A DNA stretch of 22,952 bases from a virus. The stretch is from positions 1 to 22,952 of IMG/VR virus record IMGVR_UViG_3300017771_000120; one strand, written 5' to 3'. Position numbers and translations under genes: made by a program. The notes beneath the pieces were generated by a model. The model was not told where the DNA came from. It did not search any database and saw nothing but the letters and a program-made list of their open reading frames with translations. Positions 17,298 through 22,952 of this stretch are shown in pieces; the stretch's first letter is position 1; each line of letters opens with the position of its first letter.

Positions 17298-17702
17298 ATG
17301 CTACACACACACAGCCTTAAGGAAACGGATTACGATAATCTACTCATCGGATGGTGGGAAGATTGGGGGTTCGTTCCACCAATGAAAGACTTTCTACCTG
17401 ATAATGCCACCGGCGGTCTTATGGTATACGACGGAGAAGTCCCTGTTTGCGCAGGATTCTTATACGAGACCAACTCTAGCACCGCTTGGATAGAGTGGAT
17501 AATATCAAATAAGCAGTATCGAGGTAGCCGTAGGAAGACGGCTATCTCTCTGCTGCTTGCTAACTTAGAAGAACTCGCTAGGGATAAAGGATTTAGCTTT
17601 ATCTTTGCGAATAATAATAACCGCCATCTAATTGGCCACTATGTAAACAATGGTTTCATGAAAGGTCAGACAGATAGCACAGAACTTATAAAGGTAATAT
17701 AA
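17298..17702 (+). CDS. GNAT-family N-acetyltransferase
   Basis: A 134-residue protein with the GNAT fold, which transfers an acetyl group from acetyl-CoA to an amine. Order of signs: beta strands around GGLMVYDGEVPVCAGFLYE (about 39-57), the strand AWIEWIIS, then the acetyl-CoA pyrophosphate-binding loop QYRGSRRKTAISLLL (73-87, matching Q/R-x-x-G-x-G/A with a modified second Gly) leading into the helix LANLEELARDKGF, then FIFANNNNRHLIGHYVNNGF (101-120), the usual last strand-helix with a Y-xx-GF ending. The substrate cannot be read from sequence. Lying between tail and ejection-protein genes, it may modify a virion protein or a host protein. It has its own promoter; the putative ejection-protein gene starts one base after its stop. 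Confidence 0.75.
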   Translation: MLHTHSLKETDYDNLLIGWWEDWGFVPPMKDFLPDNATGGLMVYDGEVPVCAGFLYETNSSTAWIEWIISNKQYRGSRRKTAISLLLANLEELARDKGFSFIFANNNNRHLIGHYVNNGFMKGQTDSTELIKVI

Positions 17703-17703
17703 C

Positions 17704-18498
17704 ATGGGATTAGGAACAGCAGCAACACTTAGCTTGGTATCAAGCGGTGCACAGGCAGGAATGTCTTTTGCGCAGGTACGTAAGCAACAGAAGCTTATTG
17801 ACGATGCGCAGACAGCAGCTACAGAAGCTCTAGCATCAGCTCAAAATAAATTGGATGTAAACTTCCAAGAGCAAACGTCTATTGCTAAGCAGGCTTACGA
17901 ATTAGAAAGAGAAGCAGGACTTGTTGCTTCAGCTCAAGCTACAGAAGCAGGGATGCAAAGCGAGAGAGGTGCAGCAGCTACAGCAGGTAGAGTACTTGCA
18001 GCTACTAACCAAGCGCAAGCAAATGTTTCTGCACGTATGGAACAAGACATCGTGGATAGAGATAAAAGAATCGCTGATGAAGAGTCTAGACTACGTGATG
18101 AAAAAGTAGAGATTGATAAGGCTATCGCAACAGGAGCACAGCAAGCTATTGCAGACGCACAGGCAGCTAAGACTTCTGCGATGATGACAGGTATGGAAGG
18201 AGTGATGAGTGGTGTTGGAACTGCATTTGAGAATAGCGCCCTATTCAAGCAAGACTTCGGTATGCAAAGAGCAGGCGCTTCAGGTGTTAGCTTTTCAGAG
18301 CAGGAGGCAACAGACTTCAATAAGCTAGGTGACTTCACTCTTGACGAAACAGGTTCATTGCCTGACTTCGGTTCTATGACAGAGAAAGACTTTAAGAAAT
18401 TCAAGAGAGGACTTAGCGATGAGCAGTGGGCTATGATTTCTAACAATCAGTCTTACATAGATAATATCTCAGGTTCAGCAGATTCAACAATTCAATAA
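17704..18498 (+). CDS. Putative internal virion (ejection) protein, T7 gp14-like type
   Basis: A 264-residue protein with a short Gly/Ala-rich N-terminus (GLGTAATLSLVSSGAQAG), then a long helical, Ala/Gln/Glu-rich region (about 20-160) predicted to be coiled coil, a small Gly/Met-rich segment (MMTGMEGVMSGVGTAF, about 160-175), and an acidic C-terminus ending in polar residues. T7 gp14 and its relatives, which form part of the channel extruded through the outer membrane at infection, show this N-terminal small-residue stretch plus long helices. No sequence signature proves it, so the role is inferred from composition and from its place before two more large virion proteins. Confidence 0.5.
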   Translation: MGLGTAATLSLVSSGAQAGMSFAQVRKQQKLIDDAQTAATEALASAQNKLDVNFQEQTSIAKQAYELEREAGLVASAQATEAGMQSERGAAATAGRVLAATNQAQANVSARMEQDIVDRDKRIADEESRLRDEKVEIDKAIATGAQQAIADAQAAKTSAMMTGMEGVMSGVGTAFENSALFKQDFGMQRAGASGVSFSEQEATDFNKLGDFTLDETGSLPDFGSMTEKDFKKFKRGLSDEQWAMISNNQSYIDNISGSADSTIQ

Positions 18499-18499
18499 A

Positions 18500-20425
18500 A
18501 TGACTTTTTACAAATACCAAAAACAAGAGGTCAGTGATATGCAAGCTGACCTAGGCAAACTAGGCACACAGTTCCGCAAGGAGGTAGATACCATTGCTAC
18601 ACAGCGTCAGGCACAGCGTGACGAGATAGAAGCTAACTATCAAGAGCTTAAGAACAAGATTGAGTCAGAGTCTCCATTAGGCTCTCACGCAGGCGCTAAC
18701 GAAGCTATGGCTAGGTTTAGTGCTGATGCAGCTCAGAAAGCATTAGAGATGAACCGTCGTATGAGAGCAGGAGACATTGAGCCTTCTGCTAATACAGCGT
18801 TCATGACTAACCTTAAGTCTTCTACAGAGAACATGTTCAAGGTTGGACAAGACTTCCAAAACAACTACAAAGAGGTTATGGATAGACACCTTGAAGGTGG
18901 AGCGGGTGCAGCTGAGGAATTGGCTTACCTAGAGGCAGCAGAATTATTCAATGCAAAGGGTGAACCTTTCGTTGGAGCAGACGGTCAGGTATTCCTTGCA
19001 GTGAGAGGAGGTGACGGTAAATTAGATACACAAAACCCAATCAGTTTAGCACAAGCGCAAGCAGCTGCTACACAGAGGGTTGACAAGTTTGATATGAGTG
19101 TTAGCTCTGCAAAGGTTGCAGACGCACTTGATAAGCCATGGGTTGAGGCTGTTCGTTCCGGTAAGGTAAAGACTGTTGAGGATGCGAGAAATAACCCTGC
19201 GTTCAATAGCGCACTAGAAAAGATGATTGATGCGGATTTATCTACACCATCTGCACTTACATCAATTCTACTAGACAACGCTTCGGGATACGAGTATGAT
19301 ATCACAGGTACGAAGACAGGTGATAACGTTATTCAAGCCAAGTACAATGAGAACTCAGGTCGTTTCGAGCCTGTTCTTACTGAGGCTCAAGAAGATGCAG
19401 CAAAGAATATCTATGCTGATACTATCCTAGCGCAAATTGGACGTAAAGAAACTGCGGTCGAAAAAACTCAAGAGTGGGAGCTTAACAGAGGAGAAGGTAA
19501 GAAAGAGTTTAGAGACAACATTTCTATGGCATCAAAGCTTTACAGAGGTTCTGCTGATGAAATCATGGCAGCTCGTGAATACTTCGTTGGTCTTAATTCT
19601 AGGATTAAGAACATTACTCGTACACTAGACGGTGTTATTGTTAACTACATTGGTGACGACGGACAGAGCGTTTCTAATACTGTCAGCTTCAAGACACCAT
19701 CGGGGTCATTCAAGACTGAGGCAGACTTCATCCGTTCTCTTACAGAGCTTACAGGTGACGGCGACGTGGATGATGCAATCAGAAGATTAAACATCAGAGG
19801 TAACAAGCCAACAGGTCACTCATCTACAGAAGGTGCTAGCAGAACTGTTACTAAGGATAGAGTAATCGATAAAGGCTACGGAGAGATAGAGTTAGATATT
19901 GCAGGTCAAGATAAGCTTGTAACTATCGACACAGCTGTAGATGATATCAACGTATCAGGTGAGGTGTTTGCAGGTAATACATCAGACAGACGTATTATCA
20001 CTGATGGTTTCACTGAGGTAGCTAACGAGGTATTCGGTAACCTAAGCGGTGACAAGACAAGCGGAATGGTTGTCGGAGCTGTTGATGATGATTACCGTCA
20101 GTTCGAAATCTACATACCATCTGTAATGACAGGCCCTCTATACCTACAGGTTGAAGAGAATGATGAGATGATGAAGACTAGATTGAAGAATGCTATGAAG
20201 CAAATCTATGATTCAGCTAACCTAGGAAAAACTATTACTCCTAATGACCTAGCAGAAGCTATGGGTCAAAACCCTAGTAGCCGTGCATTCCAATCTCGTA
20301 ATGAGATGCTATACAAGAGACACGGTCACTCTTGGAACGGTGGAGACGGAGAGTTCGGTAGCGGAGGACAAAGCCTAACTACTACGAAAGGAGGTGGTGC
20401 TTCATCTACTAGATTCAATAAATAA
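18500..20425 (+). CDS. Putative internal virion protein, unknown function
   Basis: A 641-residue soluble protein. Residues about 1-60 and 65-140 are charged helices (QADLGKLGTQFRKEVDT; then repeated Ala/Met/Arg helices). The middle alternates Ala-rich helices with beta segments, including GEPFVGADGQVFLAVRGGDG (about 155-174). The last 45 residues are Gly/Ser/Thr-rich and end in basic residues (GGGASSTRFNK). It starts two bases after the preceding gene and is followed by a terminator, so it shares the transcript that starts at 17298. Size, helical content and location between two other candidate ejection proteins suggest a T7 gp15-type counterpart. I do not recognise the family, and no catalytic motif is evident. 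Confidence 0.5.
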   Translation: MTFYKYQKQEVSDMQADLGKLGTQFRKEVDTIATQRQAQRDEIEANYQELKNKIESESPLGSHAGANEAMARFSADAAQKALEMNRRMRAGDIEPSANTAFMTNLKSSTENMFKVGQDFQNNYKEVMDRHLEGGAGAAEELAYLEAAELFNAKGEPFVGADGQVFLAVRGGDGKLDTQNPISLAQAQAAATQRVDKFDMSVSSAKVADALDKPWVEAVRSGKVKTVEDARNNPAFNSALEKMIDADLSTPSALTSILLDNASGYEYDITGTKTGDNVIQAKYNENSGRFEPVLTEAQEDAAKNIYADTILAQIGRKETAVEKTQEWELNRGEGKKEFRDNISMASKLYRGSADEIMAAREYFVGLNSRIKNITRTLDGVIVNYIGDDGQSVSNTVSFKTPSGSFKTEADFIRSLTELTGDGDVDDAIRRLNIRGNKPTGHSSTEGASRTVTKDRVIDKGYGEIELDIAGQDKLVTIDTAVDDINVSGEVFAGNTSDRRIITDGFTEVANEVFGNLSGDKTSGMVVGAVDDDYRQFEIYIPSVMTGPLYLQVEENDEMMKTRLKNAMKQIYDSANLGKTITPNDLAEAMGQNPSSRAFQSRNEMLYKRHGHSWNGGDGEFGSGGQSLTTTKGGGASSTRFNK

Positions 20426-20471
20426 TAAATAGCGGTTTCTAACCCATAGAATACTACTATATTACCTAAGT

Positions 20472-20507
20472 AAGGCCCTGCGAACTTCGCGGGGCTTTAT
20501 GTTTTTT
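20472..20507 (+). terminator. Intrinsic terminator before the last gene
   Basis: An 11-bp stem (20472-20482 with 20488-20498, two G-T wobbles) with an AACTT loop, then ATG and a run of six T residues (20502-20507). The preceding 46 bases (20426-20471) show nothing notable. The T run merges with the next promoter. Confidence 0.8.
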
Positions 20508-20511
20508 GTAT

Positions 20512-20519
20512 TATATTTG
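20512..20519 (+). promoter_or_regulatory. Bacteroidota-type -7 element four bases before a start codon
   Basis: TATATTTG matches TAnnTTTG and is separated from the ATG at 20524 by TTGC. It lies five bases behind the T run of the terminator. No clear -33 element is seen; the expected position falls in the terminator stem. The transcript should start at or next to the start codon. Confidence 0.65.
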
Positions 20520-20523
20520 TTGC

Positions 20524-22952
20524 ATGGTTAACGAAGAAGCAATTAAGCATTCGTACAGTCAGTTTCAAGGAACAGGATACGCTGACAGCTACGAGGACTT
20601 TAAGGAATTATTATCTACTAACAACGAGGCAGTTGAGCACGCATACAGCTTGTTCACTGAGACAGGATACGTTGACTCTATTGATGACTTCAAGACATTG
20701 ATGGGTCTTAGTGCTCCTATACAAGAAGAAGTAGTAGAAGAAGTAAAAAAAAAAGATTCTACGGAATTACCTTCGGAAGATGGTTCATTGGAGTCGGGAG
20801 ATTCTGAGCCGCAGATTACTGAGCCTGAGGTAACTCCAACACTAGCACCGTCTAAGCCTACGTTCACAGGAACTAATGGCGACAAGGTAGACCTATGGGT
20901 GCAAGATACAAGCAATCCTTCTAAGTGGGTAAACAAGTTCGATGAGGACGACGTTGCTACGTTCAGCAACTCTAACCTATCTTATTGGGGACAAGATGAT
21001 AAGTCTGAGAAGTATTGGGAGGACGAGGCAGGTGTACTATACAACATCAACGGTGAGGTAGTTAACTACTACAACGACCCACGTACAGACGACAAGTCAC
21101 CTAACCCTGACTCTGCACAGTTCCAAGCTAACGTAAAGCAACAAGAGGAGCGTGAGCTAAAGTCTCAGGCTGAAGCAACAGAGGCTGAAGATAAGGAGGA
21201 TAAGAAAGCAGCTGAGCGTTCAGAGCTTCTAACTTCTGATGAGTTCCAAGCAGACCTTTCTACTATTAACACACAGTTAATGGGTAAGGAAGATGAGGTT
21301 AAGCTTGATGAATTAAGAAAGACATTTGATAAGTACGGTATTGACGTTGCATTAGATAGCGGTAGTAGAACATCTACTATCGTATTATCTGCTGACGGTG
21401 TTGAAACTGTAATAGATACTAATTCATTATTTGGATTAGGTGATGACGAAGAAGCTACTAAGGCTAGACAATTCGTTGAAGACCATGCTAAAGTAGTTAA
21501 GCAGGTCGAGATAGAAAATTTTGAGGAACAGGCTTTAGCTGTAGAGCAGTCGCGTTCCGGTGGTCGATTAAACTCTGACGGTACTAAGTCTTCCGTTAAC
21601 CTTACTACTTATGAAGAGGATGGTGTATACAAGGTTGTTCCTACCTTGTTCCCAATCGACCCAAACATTCAGTCTACTAGACCGGACAGATGGTACGACC
21701 TAGCAGGCAATATGGAGGAGGCTAAGGAGCTCGCAGCAGAAAGAGGCGAGTTATATACCTTTGACTCGAAAGAAGAGGCTGAGCGCTTCGCAAATGGCGG
21801 ATGGGAGACTGCTGATACATCTGACGCTAGACGTAAGCAGGTGTATGAAGAAGCAGGTTTTGACTACAGCGCACACGCTGAAGAGGATGAGAAGTACAGA
21901 GCATCAAGAGACCTTATGCAACTTATTGGTGCACAACACCACGATAAGTTTGATGGTAGAGGTTTAGGTGTTTCACTAGACGAAGCCATCTCTTACAGAG
22001 GCGGACAGTTAGTACTTGGTGGACAAGTTCCTGAGCACGTATTAAAGCATTACCCACAGTTCTTTATTGAGGGCGGGGCTAGATGGGCTACAAATGTAGA
22101 AGACCAAATCTCAGGTCTTCAGCAGGACAATGATTTATTGATTGATAGAGTATTCGACAACCCTGAACTAGAAGCTGCTAGAGAAAAGGCAGATATGGTT
22201 ATGCAACAGGAGTTCGATAAGAAGAGAGGTAAGGCTATCTCTGTTAAGCAGAGCAGCATGAAGATGATTGATGATGCTAACAACCTTGCAATGGAATTGT
22301 TCGAAGGCAAGACTCTTGAGGAGCTTACGGACTACACGCCTGCTGATGAGGTGGAGGCGCAGAACATGCAGTTAGTTCAGGATATGGTTATCCAAGCTAA
22401 CATAGATTCTAACTTAGCATCTCGCCACTACGAAAACGCACACAGCTACTACGACAAGAAGTTCAATGAAGCTATGGCTACTGAGGTGACAGAAGGTTGG
22501 GAAGGAACTAAGGCTGCTTGGAGCAATGGATGGAATCAAGGTAAGGCTGCTGAGTCAGTACTACTATTGAGCATGAACCTTATGGCTGATGATACAGACC
22601 TAGAGGATGCAGCATACGATGTGGCGGAAAGATTAAGCTCTGACAGAAAAGCGGAGTCTGTACATATGGCTAGATACCAAGCTGCTGTAGGCAACAGAGA
22701 GATATTCAAGGCCATTGATACTCCTGAAGACTTCCTACAGTGGAGTGTTGACCTAGCGTCTAGCTCACTTTCTATGATGATGCCGTACGGTAGTTGGATT
22801 GTTGGAGGTTCTGTAACTACAGGAGCTGCTGTAGGTTCAGCTATACCGGGATACGGAACATTAGCAGGTGGTGCTAAAGGACTTGAGCTAGGTATGGGTG
22901 CTACTTCATTCGCTATGGAGTACACTAACGCAGTACTAGATGTAGCAGGAGA
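20524..22952 (+). CDS. Large internal virion (ejection) protein, 5' part (truncated by window end)
   Basis: An uninterrupted frame of 809 codons runs off the right edge. The N-terminus has two copies of a 30-residue repeat (EAIKHSYSQFQGTGYADS, then EAVEHAYSLFTETGYVDS; about 4-30 and 34-60). An acidic, Pro-containing linker follows (about 64-120), then a Trp-rich segment and charged helices. Residues about 340-428 (GGRLNSDGTKSS, VVPTLFP, EEAKELAAERGELYTF, EEAERFANGGW) resemble a small accessory domain I recall from phage transglycosylases and internal virion proteins. The final visible part (about 740-809) is hydrophobic and Gly/Ala-rich, suggesting membrane interaction. Position, size and domains suggest a T7 gp16-type protein ejected into the host; the catalytic domain, if any, lies beyond the window. 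It has its own promoter behind a terminator. Confidence 0.6.
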   Translation, partial: MVNEEAIKHSYSQFQGTGYADSYEDFKELLSTNNEAVEHAYSLFTETGYVDSIDDFKTLMGLSAPIQEEVVEEVKKKDSTELPSEDGSLESGDSEPQITEPEVTPTLAPSKPTFTGTNGDKVDLWVQDTSNPSKWVNKFDEDDVATFSNSNLSYWGQDDKSEKYWEDEAGVLYNINGEVVNYYNDPRTDDKSPNPDSAQFQANVKQQEERELKSQAEATEAEDKEDKKAAERSELLTSDEFQADLSTINTQLMGKEDEVKLDELRKTFDKYGIDVALDSGSRTSTIVLSADGVETVIDTNSLFGLGDDEEATKARQFVEDHAKVVKQVEIENFEEQALAVEQSRSGGRLNSDGTKSSVNLTTYEEDGVYKVVPTLFPIDPNIQSTRPDRWYDLAGNMEEAKELAAERGELYTFDSKEEAERFANGGWETADTSDARRKQVYEEAGFDYSAHAEEDEKYRASRDLMQLIGAQHHDKFDGRGLGVSLDEAISYRGGQLVLGGQVPEHVLKHYPQFFIEGGARWATNVEDQISGLQQDNDLLIDRVFDNPELEAAREKADMVMQQEFDKKRGKAISVKQSSMKMIDDANNLAMELFEGKTLEELTDYTPADEVEAQNMQLVQDMVIQANIDSNLASRHYENAHSYYDKKFNEAMATEVTEGWEGTKAAWSNGWNQGKAAESVLLLSMNLMADDTDLEDAAYDVAERLSSDRKAESVHMARYQAAVGNREIFKAIDTPEDFLQWSVDLASSSLSMMMPYGSWIVGGSVTTGAAVGSAIPGYGTLAGGAKGLELGMGATSFAMEYTNAVLDVAG
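20533..20703 (+). repeat. Tandem 30-codon repeat at the start of the large virion protein
   Basis: Two copies (20533-20613 and 20623-20703) encode EAxxHxYSxFxxTGYxDSxxDFKxLx, with identical residues at about half the positions. The period is exactly 30 codons (Ala6 aligns with Ala36). The nucleotide sequences have diverged much more than the protein, indicating an old duplication under protein-level selection. Confidence 0.8.

Noticed and set aside
17934-18446. 170-codon open frame on the minus strand
   Set aside because: It lies wholly inside the helical ejection-protein gene, is Ser/Ala-rich as expected for an antisense shadow, and has no promoter or leader of its own.
22536-22925. 129-codon minus-strand frame
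   Set aside because: It is antisense to the continuous large virion protein frame, whose sequence is clearly protein-like.
1-22952. Stop-codon recoding as in some crAss-like phages
   Set aside because: All genes read through cleanly with the standard code, and most end in TAA with tightly spaced next starts.
1-22952. Lysogeny or mobile-element signs, tRNA genes, CRISPR-like arrays
   Set aside because: No integrase, repressor, transposase, inverted terminal repeats, cloverleaf or regularly spaced direct repeats were seen.

Overview
The window looks like part of the virion-assembly region of a lytic, podovirus-type tailed phage that infects a member of the Bacteroidota, probably a marine or aquatic Flavobacteriia-type host. 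The host call rests mainly on the promoters: five intergenic copies of the Bacteroidota -7 element TAnnTTTG sit in front of genes, and starts generally lack strong Shine-Dalgarno sequences and are often preceded by A/T-rich leaders. The gene order (terminase, portal, scaffold, major capsid protein, head-tail connectors, a very large nozzle-type tail protein, internal virion proteins) and several family resemblances recall crAss-like phages and Cellulophaga podoviruses. That placement is from memory and was not searched. All genes are on the + strand and nearly all of the window is coding.

Layout. 1-5656: the end of an unknown gene, a GroES-like co-chaperonin homologue that appears to hold two barrels, a small helical protein in the usual small-terminase position, the large terminase and the portal, packed with overlaps or near-zero spacing. 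5676-8418: a promoter, an acidic scaffold-like protein, the major capsid protein and a strong hairpin terminator. 8437-9278: a promoter, a single gene for an unidentified head-associated protein and a terminator. 9282-17277: a promoter that fires almost at the start codon, two connector (ring/adaptor) proteins, a 1556-residue nozzle or stabilization-type protein, and two beta-rich tail or appendage proteins. 17285-20507: a second near-leaderless promoter, a GNAT-family acetyltransferase, two helical putative ejection proteins and a terminator. 20512 to the end: a third near-leaderless promoter and a large internal virion protein that runs off the window.

Working together, these genes would fold the capsid protein (co-chaperonin plus host GroEL), build the procapsid (scaffold, capsid, portal), package DNA (terminase), attach a short tail (connectors, nozzle, appendages) and load the head with proteins ejected at infection.

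The most unusual observations are the complete absence of the tetranucleotide GATC in about 23 kb by manual reading of the + strand (GATC is a palindrome, so this covers both strands), three promoters placed 4-6 bases before start codons (predicting leaderless mRNAs), the tandem GroES-like protein, and a 30-residue tandem repeat at the start of the last, large virion protein. I saw no tRNA, rRNA, CRISPR array, insertion sequence, integrase or attachment site.
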